Below, piece by piece: positions 45,318-53,669 of a DNA stretch of 64,000 bases. Position 1 is the stretch's first letter, and each line of letters opens with the position of its first letter. The position numbers were made by a program, and so were the translations under genes. The DNA is from UBA2365 sp964594045 (lineage in GTDB: Bacteria; Bacteroidota; Bacteroidia; Chitinophagales; Saprospiraceae): positions 1 through 64,000 of the forward strand of contig CAZQKR010000006.1 in NCBI GenBank assembly GCA_964594045.1, written 5' to 3'. The notes beneath the pieces were generated by a model that ran no database searches, had not been told where the DNA came from, and saw nothing but the letters and a program-made list of their open reading frames with translations.

Positions 45318-45797
45318 ATGGAAGATAAAGAAAAAAAGTACACCACTCAAAAGGAGCATAATATCCTTAAAATTCGGAAATTCTGTGCCTACAGGGACAG
45401 ATGTCATGCAGAAGTCAGGTCTAAACTCATCGAAATGAAGGTGTATGGAGATGAACTTGAAGAGATCCTGGCTTCACTGATCACCGATGGATATCTGAAT
45501 GAAGAAAGGTATGCCCGCTCTTTTGTGAGAGGAAAATTCAGGATCAACAAATGGGGAAGGAATAAGATCATTCCTGCATTGAAGTTCAAGAAAATTCACA
45601 ATGCCCTGATCAGGGAATCACTCACTGAGATTGATGAAGAAGAATACCGGAATGTACTCCGGGATCTGTTGGAGAAAAAAGCAAATGAATTGAAAAATGA
45701 CCAGTTTTTTGAAAAGAAACTGAAACTGACCGGTTTTGCCATGCAAAGAGGCTTTGAACCGGATTTGATCAATGAAATACTCGGGGAATTGATCTGA
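45318..45797 (+). CDS. recX: RecX-family regulatory protein
   Basis: I place the start at the Met at 45318, giving 159 residues. A longer frame runs back into nadB, but the RecX helical repeats begin only after this Met (residues KIRKFCAYRDRCHAEVRSKL). The three three-helix repeats are visible, with LITDGYLNEERYARSFVRGKF as a family signature, described in part. RecX binds RecA filaments and limits recombination activity. It is not next to recA here; instead it lies behind nadB. The stop is within a hairpin shared with the convergent DUF4395 gene. Confidence 0.85.
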   Translation: MEDKEKKYTTQKEHNILKIRKFCAYRDRCHAEVRSKLIEMKVYGDELEEILASLITDGYLNEERYARSFVRGKFRINKWGRNKIIPALKFKKIHNALIRESLTEIDEEEYRNVLRDLLEKKANELKNDQFFEKKLKLTGFAMQRGFEPDLINEILGELI

Positions 45798-45812
45798 ACC
45801 ATTACGGTTCAG
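45794..45812. terminator. Small hairpin between recX and the DUF4395 gene
   Basis: CTGAACC (45794-45800) and GGTTCAG (45806-45812) form a perfect 7-bp stem with a 5-nt loop. It overlaps the stop codons of both convergent genes. No T-run is present, so termination is possible but weak. Confidence 0.35.
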
Positions 45813-46336
45813 CAAACATCTCCGGTACAATTTGGCCTTTCTTTTGGTTCCGGCAAGATCTTCGCCCGCAGCAAACCCTTGTAGATCCAGCATCCGACAC
45901 AAATTCCAAAAGCCAGTTCCAGGTAGATCAGCGAAAGGCAAATGATGCACAACATGCATAAAGGTTCAAAATACTGTACATCTTTCAATAAGAACAGGCT
46001 TAAAACAAATATGGCAGATGCCAGCATCAGACCCATCGACCAGGCAAATCTTTTCTGTACGGCTCCGATGTAAATCGGGGATTGACCCTTTATCAAAAGC
46101 GAACCCAACAGGATCGTCGGAGAAAAGGATGGATTGATAAATACCCCGATCAGGAAATTGACCACCAGGAATCCGGAGACGTATGGAAGAACGATGTAAT
46201 TGTCCAAAAGAAACCCGTTAATAAAACCGAACAGCCCGACCAGAAACATAATTCCGGCACTGGCCCTCATCTTGCGTTCGTCGAGTACCTTAAATTTTTT
46301 TTGATCCCTGTATGACCCAAAAGTTATCATTTCCAT
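45809..46336 (-). CDS. DUF4395 family integral membrane protein
   Basis: A 175-residue protein counted from the Met at 46336 (MEMITFGSYRDQKK); the upstream frame adds 16 residues that do not look like a signal. Four to five hydrophobic helices are seen, with NPSFSPTILLGSLL and a C-terminal pair of Cys motifs (CMLCIICLS and FGICVGCWIY). This Cys pattern fits DUF4395, often linked to rhodanese or sulfur-related genes in other bacteria. No such gene is next to it here. A TATATTTG match (minus strand, 46389-46382) upstream may be its -7 box. Confidence 0.75.
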   Translation of the reverse strand: MEMITFGSYRDQKKFKVLDERKMRASAGIMFLVGLFGFINGFLLDNYIVLPYVSGFLVVNFLIGVFINPSFSPTILLGSLLIKGQSPIYIGAVQKRFAWSMGLMLASAIFVLSLFLLKDVQYFEPLCMLCIICLSLIYLELAFGICVGCWIYKGLLRAKILPEPKERPNCTGDVC

Positions 46337-46660
46337 GTTTAAAACGCTTTTAGTATAGTGCTGAACAACGGTTATACAAACCAAATATAAGGAAAATTGT
46401 TTTTATGATAGTGGTTTTAGTTATTTTTCGAAACCATTACCTGCCTCCAGCCAGCTTTAACCTGGAATAGAATTTTATAAAGATCACCTGAAAAAGATCC
46501 AAAATACCTGGGTTATGAATTTATAAGGGAAGCCGATCTATTCCCAATTTGCCTGATTTGGGTTATTTAAAAACTTTTCTGTTTTAAAAACATCTCTGTT
46601 TTTATTGAAGAATCTCTGAATAAAAAATTATTATTGCGCCAATAATTCTTACATGCATTT

Positions 46661-46668
46661 TATCTTTG
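46661..46668 (+). promoter_or_regulatory. Candidate -7 box of the acetoacetate-CoA ligase gene
   Basis: TATCTTTG fits TAnnTTTG and lies 25 bp before the GTG start at 46694. The nearest TTG upstream (46634-46636) is 24 bp away, a little far. The 46385-46660 stretch shows no gene. Confidence 0.4.
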
Positions 46669-46693
46669 GCTTATAACCTAAAATTATTGGAAA

Positions 46694-48673
46694 GTGGAAG
46701 TTAAGCAGTTATGGCAACCGGATGAACACTCCATTAAAAATTCAAATCTGAGGCATTATGAGGATTGGCTGAACAGGCATTACGGATTGACTTTCACGGA
46801 TTACCATGATCTCTGGTCCTGGTCGGTCAATGAACCAGCTGAGTTTTGGGAAAGCTTGTGGAAGTATTTCGAGGTGATTTCGACGACGCCGTATCATACA
46901 GTGCTTTCTTCACTTCAAATGCCCGGGGCGAAATGGTTTGATGGAGCCAGCATTAATTTTGCGGAGCACATCTTCAGACATAAAAGGGATGGAGATATCG
47001 CGATCATTTTTGAGAATGAAAGAGGTGAACACCGCGAAGTCAACTGGAAGGAACTCAGGGAGAAAGTTGCATCACTCCGTGCTTACCTGGTCAGTAAAGG
47101 TATTACAAAAGGCGACCGTGTTGTCGGTTTTTTGCCCGCTATCCCTGAAGCGACCATCGCCCTGCTGGCAGTCAATTCTATCGGTGCGATCTGGTCTTCG
47201 GCTTCACCTGATTTTGGTGTGGACAGCGTGGTGGACCGGTTCGGGCAGATACACCCGAAGATACTGATCGCGGTGGATGGATATACATACAATGGAAAAG
47301 CGTTTGACAAGAAGGAAGTTGTATCCGAGATCGCTGCCCGATTGCCGGAACTGGAAGAAGTGATCCTGTTGCCTTATCTGGATCAGAAGGGCGAAAACAT
47401 CCCGTCAGGATATACCGATTTTAGGGATTGTGTAACCAATGCAGACGCTGAATTGCATTTTGAACATGTGCCGTTTGAGCATCCGATATGGATCCTGTAT
47501 TCTTCTGGTACAACCGGTTTGCCCAAAGCGATCGTGCATTCCCATGGTGGTATTCTGATGGAAATGCTGAAGTATCTTTCCCTTCAGAATGATGTAAAAC
47601 CGGGTGAAAAATATTTCTGGTTCACCACAACAGGCTGGATGATGTGGAATTTTATTCATGGTCCTTTGCTATTCGGGGCAACCATGGTGATCTATGACGG
47701 CAGTCCGGCCTGGCCTGACATGAATGCTTTGTGGTCTCTGACTGAAAGGGTAGGGATCAGCCAGTTTGGCACCAGCGCGCCTTACCTGGTTGCCTGCATG
47801 AAAAAGGAACTCAGCCCCGGAAACGATTTTGACCTTTCAAAACTCCGTGCGATCCGCTCGACCGGCTCGCCTTTACCTGCTGAAGCATTTGACTGGGTCT
47901 ACGAACATGTGAAAAAGGACCTCTGGCTGGCTTCCATGGCCGGTGGAACGGACGTTTGTACTGCTTTTATCGGCGGAAATCCTTACTGGCCGGTGCATTC
48001 GGGTGAAATTCAATGTCGTGCGCTGGGCTGCTCACTTTTTGCTTACGATGATGAAGGGAAAGTGATATGGGATCAACTGGGCGAGATGGTGATTGACAAA
48101 CCTATGCCTTCCATGCCGGTATTTTTCTGGAATGATCCCGGCAACAAAAAATATATTGCCAGTTATTTTGAACATTTTCCGGGTAAATGGCGACACGGGG
48201 ATTTTATCCGGATCAACCCGGATACTTATGGTTTGGTGATCTATGGTCGCTCAGATGCAACGCTCAACCGGCATGGTGTAAGGATCGGCACCAGTGAGAT
48301 ATACCGTGCTGTGGATAAAGTGGCTGAAGTTCAGGATGCCCTGGTCATCAATCTTGAGTTGGGATCCGGTCAGCACTATATGCCTTTGTTCGTTCAGCTA
48401 AAACCAGGTGTGGAGCCATCTGACGACATCAAAAACAACATTGTTGCCAGCCTCCGCCGCGAATATTCACCGCGTCATGTTCCGGATGAGATCATCTGGG
48501 TGGATGACCTGCCCTATACGTTTTCAGGCAAAAAAATGGAAACACCGGTCAAAAAAGTATTGCTGGGCTTGCCTTTGGACAAATCGCTCAACATAGACTC
48601 CATGCGAAATCCCCAATCGATCGCATTTTTCATGGAATATGCCAGAAAAAAAGGGTTTAAAATGGAGGAATAA
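46694..48673 (+). CDS. Acetoacetate-CoA ligase
   Basis: This 659-residue acyl-adenylate-forming enzyme activates acetoacetate with ATP and CoA. The acetoacetate-type N-terminus (LWQPDEHSIKNSNLRHYEDWL) and the region GAKWFDGASINFAEH distinguish it from acetyl-CoA synthetase. The AMP-binding motif is WILYSSGTTGLPKAIVHSHG, and the C-terminal catalytic Lys is in PYTFSGKKMETPVKK. The start is a GTG at 46694, with no better in-frame ATG nearby and a good match of the family N-terminus. It would feed ketone bodies or polyhydroxybutyrate breakdown products into central metabolism. Confidence 0.93.
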   Translation: MEVKQLWQPDEHSIKNSNLRHYEDWLNRHYGLTFTDYHDLWSWSVNEPAEFWESLWKYFEVISTTPYHTVLSSLQMPGAKWFDGASINFAEHIFRHKRDGDIAIIFENERGEHREVNWKELREKVASLRAYLVSKGITKGDRVVGFLPAIPEATIALLAVNSIGAIWSSASPDFGVDSVVDRFGQIHPKILIAVDGYTYNGKAFDKKEVVSEIAARLPELEEVILLPYLDQKGENIPSGYTDFRDCVTNADAELHFEHVPFEHPIWILYSSGTTGLPKAIVHSHGGILMEMLKYLSLQNDVKPGEKYFWFTTTGWMMWNFIHGPLLFGATMVIYDGSPAWPDMNALWSLTERVGISQFGTSAPYLVACMKKELSPGNDFDLSKLRAIRSTGSPLPAEAFDWVYEHVKKDLWLASMAGGTDVCTAFIGGNPYWPVHSGEIQCRALGCSLFAYDDEGKVIWDQLGEMVIDKPMPSMPVFFWNDPGNKKYIASYFEHFPGKWRHGDFIRINPDTYGLVIYGRSDATLNRHGVRIGTSEIYRAVDKVAEVQDALVINLELGSGQHYMPLFVQLKPGVEPSDDIKNNIVASLRREYSPRHVPDEIIWVDDLPYTFSGKKMETPVKKVLLGLPLDKSLNIDSMRNPQSIAFFMEYARKKGFKMEE

Positions 48674-48681
48674 GCCTGGTT

Positions 48682-49407
48682 TTACCACCAATAACCCAGT
48701 CTTATCCCGGCAAAAAAATGATTGGCCTGGGTAGTGTCATTATAGGAAGGTTGTTCGAAACTTTCTGACAAACCGTTCCATCTTTCTCCCACGGAAAAAC
48801 CATACATGACGTAGGGTGTCAAAGAAAATTTTTTGGTGATGCCGATATCCAGTCCGGTTCCGATGGTAAAGTCAATGATGATTTTTGATACGGTTCGTGG
48901 AATAATTTCAATTAAATGATTTGACAAGTACCCTGATTTTGATGAATAAATCAGGGACGGTTTTGCAGCGATGAACCAGCCTTTGGTGAATTTTTCTGCT
49001 CCCCTGTAAAAGCTTGGACATTCCATGGATTGCCTGCTGAGCAGATCCAGAGGATAGATGTTGGCCTGCAAGCCCAAGCCCAACTGGCTGATCGAATTTT
49101 CAAAATAATTAATAATATTTGTTACATCGGAAGATGATTGTTCACTGCCTGCATACCTGTAAAAAATGCCGGGATACAGGTCGATCCTGACAGTCTTTAA
49201 TCCGAATCCATAGTCCACACCAGCTTGAAATCCGTGTTTTAAAACGGCTCCTCCCTGTTCAAGTTCATCGGTGACCATTTCATTCCAGGTTTTGAAATCG
49301 CTTTGCTGGTAAGAGATGTAAAAGCCGGCCTGACCGGACAGGTTTTGATTCAATAAAATACATAATGCTGTTAAAGCGAATATAAGTCTGAATTGCATGT
49401 GTAACAT
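48682..49407 (-). CDS. Outer-membrane beta-barrel protein, unknown function
   Basis: A 241-residue exported protein with a signal peptide (ending LSGQAGFY) and repeated amphipathic strands that alternate aromatic and polar residues, ending in a terminal Trp strand (FFAGIRLGYWW). This is the pattern of small outer-membrane beta-barrels. I cannot name a family. The true start may be Met4 (49398). It is convergent with the acetoacetate-CoA ligase gene, 8 bp apart, without a terminator in between. Confidence 0.75.
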   Translation of the reverse strand: MLHMQFRLIFALTALCILLNQNLSGQAGFYISYQQSDFKTWNEMVTDELEQGGAVLKHGFQAGVDYGFGLKTVRIDLYPGIFYRYAGSEQSSSDVTNIINYFENSISQLGLGLQANIYPLDLLSRQSMECPSFYRGAEKFTKGWFIAAKPSLIYSSKSGYLSNHLIEIIPRTVSKIIIDFTIGTGLDIGITKKFSLTPYVMYGFSVGERWNGLSESFEQPSYNDTTQANHFFAGIRLGYWW

Positions 49408-50170
49408 TTTATCTTGAATTCAATATTTCAGGCACAGAGATCTTATGAATACTGCTGAATGTTTACAAAAGTAATCCAAATAGCTCTATTGCAGTTTGAT
49501 TCACGATTTATTTTCGTGGACCTTGTCTGGATATATTTGTGAGAGGGTTCGAACTCGTTGCAATGTGAACAGCCCTGGCAAGCATGTTGTATCCGGATCC
49601 ATTGCTTCGAGGGAGAATTAATTACCAGGATAGGTATAAAGTCGGTTACATGCTGTTGCTGGTAAGAAAACTCAACAATTATTTCCAGCACCGTTTATTA
49701 GCTTACTAAAATCGTAAAAGTCAAATTAAATCACGAATACAAAGGCAACAAACCAACAATGATAAATTTGAAGTAATCAGTGTGATTTGTTTTTATGGTA
49801 ATTACCATTAAGACATTAAATATGTTTTTATTTATATTAAATTATTTTAATATATAATCAGCATGATTTCAATATTCTTATTTTTTTAATTCATTCAATA
49901 TATTTATATATGCTTGATTAATTTGATATATTAAGGATTGAATAATTGTAATTTATATTTTAGAAAACGTCCAGTTAATTGCCATCGATCCGATTAAAAA
50001 TCTGTATTAAATTTGCTGAACAAAGAATAATTCTTTTTTTTGCACTATAAATAATTAAGCCTTTTTGTTGTCACTGAAAAGCTCAAAAATGAATCTGGGT
50101 GATTGGTTATAGAGAAGGGCTTTATTCTATTTTTCAAAACATAACCTCATAATTAAAATCAATTTTTGTC
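49408..50170. other. Long AT-rich gene-free region upstream of the GH5 gene
   Basis: 763 bp, extremely AT-rich from about 49740 to 50060. A TAAATTTG at 50008-50015 fits the -7 box and would give a leader of about 150 nt for the GH5 gene; no well-spaced TTG is seen. The 82-codon minus-strand frame at 49443-49691 is not convincing. Confidence 0.4.
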
Positions 50171-53100
50171 ATGAATTCAAGAAAAACTAAACTTGCAACT
50201 ATTTTAATTTTCTGCTATGCATTAATTTTTCCATTTTTAATTTCTGCCACTTTGCCTCCGGTAGCAGAAAGTGGAGTAGTAAAGGAGGGTTTTGAGAACA
50301 CTACAATCAGTGGTACTATCACTGCGTCAGGGAGTGTAGTTTCGGCTGAAGGTCACAGAAGTAGCAAAAGCTATCATGTCACAAGTGGTAACTTTAAATA
50401 TGTTTTAAGCGCTGCAGACAACACTATCCTTAAAAATTTACAATCCTCTTATACTAATCCCTACACTTCAACTGCCAACGGGAAACCTCTCGTTGAAATC
50501 TCCGCATGGATAAAATTGCCAGCAGGAGAGGGCACAAATAAAAATTTTACCTTGAGCTACAAAGTTGGTACAACAAGTGGCACTAAAACAAATACTCTTG
50601 CAGGAGTAGAAGACAATGATGGCTGGATGCAGATTATTTTTGTTCATAGGATTCAAGCTGTTTCTGCCACAAAAGTCTTGGAATTCACTATTACAAATAC
50701 AAATAATGTACAGTTTCTAATTGATGACTTAAGGGTTACACCCAGAATGTTGCCAACCGATATATCACTTAGACCATCGCCTTATACTCCGCCTTCAACC
50801 TCCAATCCGAACGATTTTGTACATGTGAATGGGAATCAACTCTTTTATAACGGATCTCCTTTCTCTATGAACGGAATAAATTTTGTTTCATACTCAGACG
50901 GAAGTGAAAGTTCAAACGATCTGGTCAATTGGTTTTCGAAAGCCTTTAGCGAAGATGCCTATGCAGAAGTCAATAGTATGTGTATGAATACAGTTCGCTT
51001 AAATATGGATTATAGATTCTTTATGGAGGGAACCAATTATACCACTGCTAAAGAAGAAGCCTGGGCATGGCTCGATCAGATTGTATATGAAGCTAAACAA
51101 CTTGATATAAAAGTGCTCTTGGATATGCACACACCTGTTGGAGGATATCAGGGATCAAGTTTCAATTGCACAAATTTTTGGATAAGTGGTTCGGGTTCAG
51201 ATCCCCAAACTACCAAATCTGAGTCACTTAAAAGACTTTGGGTGGATATAGCAGACAGGTATAAGCATGAGCCGACCATCCTGGGCTTTGATATCATCAA
51301 TGAACCCAGGCCTTGTAAAACAAAAGCATTTTACGATTATGTCGGGGCTGTTGCAAATGCTATCAGAGCAGTAAACACCAATCACTTTATAGTGGCTGAA
51401 GAAACGTTTGCAAGTGATCAAGGTAATCATCCATTTAAAACACATTATCTGGGTACTCAGCTTCAGACTTATATCGAGAATTATGGCAATGTTGTTTACG
51501 ACGCTCACAATTATGATTTAGATAACGAATTGCGGGGGCAACCAACCTGGGCGATAGGAACTCCCTCTGAAAATTATTTGGACTATTTAAGTATTTATTT
51601 TGAGGAAGTCGATTTTGATAACGACGGGATCCCCGATATACCCATCAATAGTGGAGAATATGGAATAGATATGGATAGATGGACCAATCCTGCTGTTATC
51701 ATGAATTGGGTTCAAAAAACAAATGAAATATATGATGGATTATCAATTTCATTATTGGACGGCCAGGACCTGACCGAATATAATCCCAATGGAATTAAAG
51801 CAAGCAGACAATATTATACTTATCACGAAGGCCCGGGTCAATTTGGATTATATAATGATAATTATGGATATTTTCCGGATCCTGACAAAATCCTTGCTGT
51901 TGAATTAAAACCATATTTTGAAAACAGATGTTCACAGGGATCAACAGTTGACTTTGTAATGGACAAAGCCCAGGCACTAATCGGAGAATTAATCACTTTT
52001 ACTGACGTGTCTTCACCTGTACCTTCATCCTGGAATTGGAATTTTGGAGATGGAAATACCTCGACACTTCAAAATCCAACACATTCATATACAACGGATG
52101 GTACAAAAACCATCACGCTGGAAATTGAAGGAGGTTTAACAAGGCAAAAAACAATACAAATTTCCACGCCTAATGCTGATTTTACTTATGCTCCAATCGC
52201 TCCGGTTATAGGGCAGCAAGTTAGTTTTACCAATATATCCGTAATGGAAAATATCATCTCTTATGCCTGGGATATTGGAAATGACGGGACCATTGAATAC
52301 ACTACAAAGGATATCGTGAACACATTTACTTTCGCGGGCATTTATCCGGTAAAACTAACGGTTTCAAATAGCAGTACCTCATTGGAAGTAATTAAGAATA
52401 TTGCAGTGTCAGATTTCGTAAGTGATATTATTATTGACGATGCTTTTGCTGCACCTTTGTTTGTATTGGTCGGTACATGGAATACTTCCAGTGTGAGCAG
52501 CGGTCGTTACGGAGCCACTTCCAGAGTCCCGGCAAGTGCTACGAATACAAATGCCAAAGCTATATTTACCCCAAATATTCTTGTACCTGGGGTATATGAA
52601 ATTTTTGAAAGCCATGCATATGCCAGCAATAGAGAAATTGCAGCACCTTTTACGATCACTCATAGAAATGGTAATACAGTTGTGACAGTAAATCAACAAG
52701 CAACCGCCAACAATTTTTCTGTCTCTCTGGGTCAATTTGAGTTTAATGCAGGGACAAATGGTTTTGTAACTTTAACTGAACTTTCAGGTTCCAATTGGGT
52801 GAATGCAGACGCCTTAAAATTTGTTTACCAGGGACCATTGCCTTCTGCGTCCCGGCAAATAAAAACTACTAATAATGAACTGCATGCTGAACCTTCCGAT
52901 TTTTCTGATGATTCATTGCAATCCGAAACTTTGCAGAATGTCAAAAATTATCCTAATCCATTTAATTCTTCTACGACAATATCCTGGCAATCAATGGAGA
53001 GTGGATTCACGAAACTGGAGATTACAGATGTGTTTGGCCGGCAGGTTAAAACTTTAGTCAATGAGTTTAAAGAAAAAGGCAAACACCAGGTACATTTTGA

Positions 53101-53188
53101 AAGCGGAGAATTAAATTCGGGTATATATGTATATCAGCTGAAAATGGGTAATAGTATTGTTACAAAAAAAATGTTTATAAAGAAATAG
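50171..53188 (+). CDS. Multidomain GH5 endoglucanase-like enzyme with PKD domains and T9SS signal
   Basis: A 1005-residue exported enzyme. A signal peptide (about 1-26) is followed by a beta-sandwich of unclear type (about 35-195) and a GH5 TIM-barrel (about 215-585) with acid/base Glu378 in FDIINEPRP and nucleophile Glu496 in NSGEYGID; VNGNQLFYNGSPF is the usual GH5 start. Two PKD-like domains (about 596-665 with WNWNFGDGNTS, and about 668-752 with YAWDIGNDG), a Golvesin/xanthan-lyase-type beta domain (about 755-890) and a T9SS sorting domain (about 925-1005, VKNYPNPFNSST) complete it. It is predicted to be on the cell surface and to cut beta-glucans, mannans or related chains. A DxDxDG-type calcium loop (DFDNDGIPD) lies inside the catalytic domain. 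Confidence 0.9.
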   Translation: MNSRKTKLATILIFCYALIFPFLISATLPPVAESGVVKEGFENTTISGTITASGSVVSAEGHRSSKSYHVTSGNFKYVLSAADNTILKNLQSSYTNPYTSTANGKPLVEISAWIKLPAGEGTNKNFTLSYKVGTTSGTKTNTLAGVEDNDGWMQIIFVHRIQAVSATKVLEFTITNTNNVQFLIDDLRVTPRMLPTDISLRPSPYTPPSTSNPNDFVHVNGNQLFYNGSPFSMNGINFVSYSDGSESSNDLVNWFSKAFSEDAYAEVNSMCMNTVRLNMDYRFFMEGTNYTTAKEEAWAWLDQIVYEAKQLDIKVLLDMHTPVGGYQGSSFNCTNFWISGSGSDPQTTKSESLKRLWVDIADRYKHEPTILGFDIINEPRPCKTKAFYDYVGAVANAIRAVNTNHFIVAEETFASDQGNHPFKTHYLGTQLQTYIENYGNVVYDAHNYDLDNELRGQPTWAIGTPSENYLDYLSIYFEEVDFDNDGIPDIPINSGEYGIDMDRWTNPAVIMNWVQKTNEIYDGLSISLLDGQDLTEYNPNGIKASRQYYTYHEGPGQFGLYNDNYGYFPDPDKILAVELKPYFENRCSQGSTVDFVMDKAQALIGELITFTDVSSPVPSSWNWNFGDGNTSTLQNPTHSYTTDGTKTITLEIEGGLTRQKTIQISTPNADFTYAPIAPVIGQQVSFTNISVMENIISYAWDIGNDGTIEYTTKDIVNTFTFAGIYPVKLTVSNSSTSLEVIKNIAVSDFVSDIIIDDAFAAPLFVLVGTWNTSSVSSGRYGATSRVPASATNTNAKAIFTPNILVPGVYEIFESHAYASNREIAAPFTITHRNGNTVVTVNQQATANNFSVSLGQFEFNAGTNGFVTLTELSGSNWVNADALKFVYQGPLPSASRQIKTTNNELHAEPSDFSDDSLQSETLQNVKNYPNPFNSSTTISWQSMESGFTKLEITDVFGRQVKTLVNEFKEKGKHQVHFESGELNSGIYVYQLKMGNSIVTKKMFIKK

Positions 53189-53669
53189 GAGCTTTAATCA
53201 GATGTGACTTTTTGGAACAATTGTAGGTTCGGTTCAGATCAAAATATCGGTTTTAAGGTAAAATGTGTAAGCCGATGTTTTGTGAATCACCTTACCTGTT
53301 GATGCATCAGTTAATTATGTATTTTGGAAATGAGCCCCAAAATACAAAATTTTGGCTGTAAGTGATGGGAAAGCCATTATGTCCTGAATGGCGATGATCC
53401 CCCAAAAGGGGAAAAAGTAATATATGGACGATCGGTTTGAGTTGAATGTGAATTATTTTTTTTATTTGCATCAGGTTGTTGCGGGATTTTTATTAAGTTG
53501 AGTACCGGTTTACAGCTAAGAAACGACTGGAAATTCGGAGCACTTTCCTGTCATTTAACAGGTTGTTGCAGAAATACTCTTTTGTAACCTCCGGTTGTGG
53601 CGTTGTCTCGCATGGCCGGCAATGTTTTTTGTTGTGAAGCATTGACTTTCTGATTCATAATTCCAGATA
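53189..53669. other. Gene-free region between the GH5 gene and hsdR
   Basis: 481 bp without a credible reading frame. It contains a 9-bp perfect inverted repeat (53319-53327 with 53337-53345) that could end GH5 transcription, though only a weak T-run follows, and a small CCCC/GGGG hairpin near 53400. This is the edge of the restriction-modification locus and could hold an old insertion boundary. Confidence 0.4.
53319..53345 (+). terminator. Possible terminator after the GH5 gene
   Basis: GTATTTTGG and CCAAAATAC form a perfect 9-bp stem with a 9-nt loop, about 130 bp after the stop codon. Only a short T-run follows. Confidence 0.35.

Noticed and set aside
49443..49691. 82-codon minus-strand frame upstream of the GH5 gene
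   Set aside because: No recognisable motif, no clear start signal and unusual composition.
53396..53416. CCCC/GGGG hairpin as a terminator
   Set aside because: The loop is only about four bases with a very short stem, and it lies over 200 bp past the GH5 stop.
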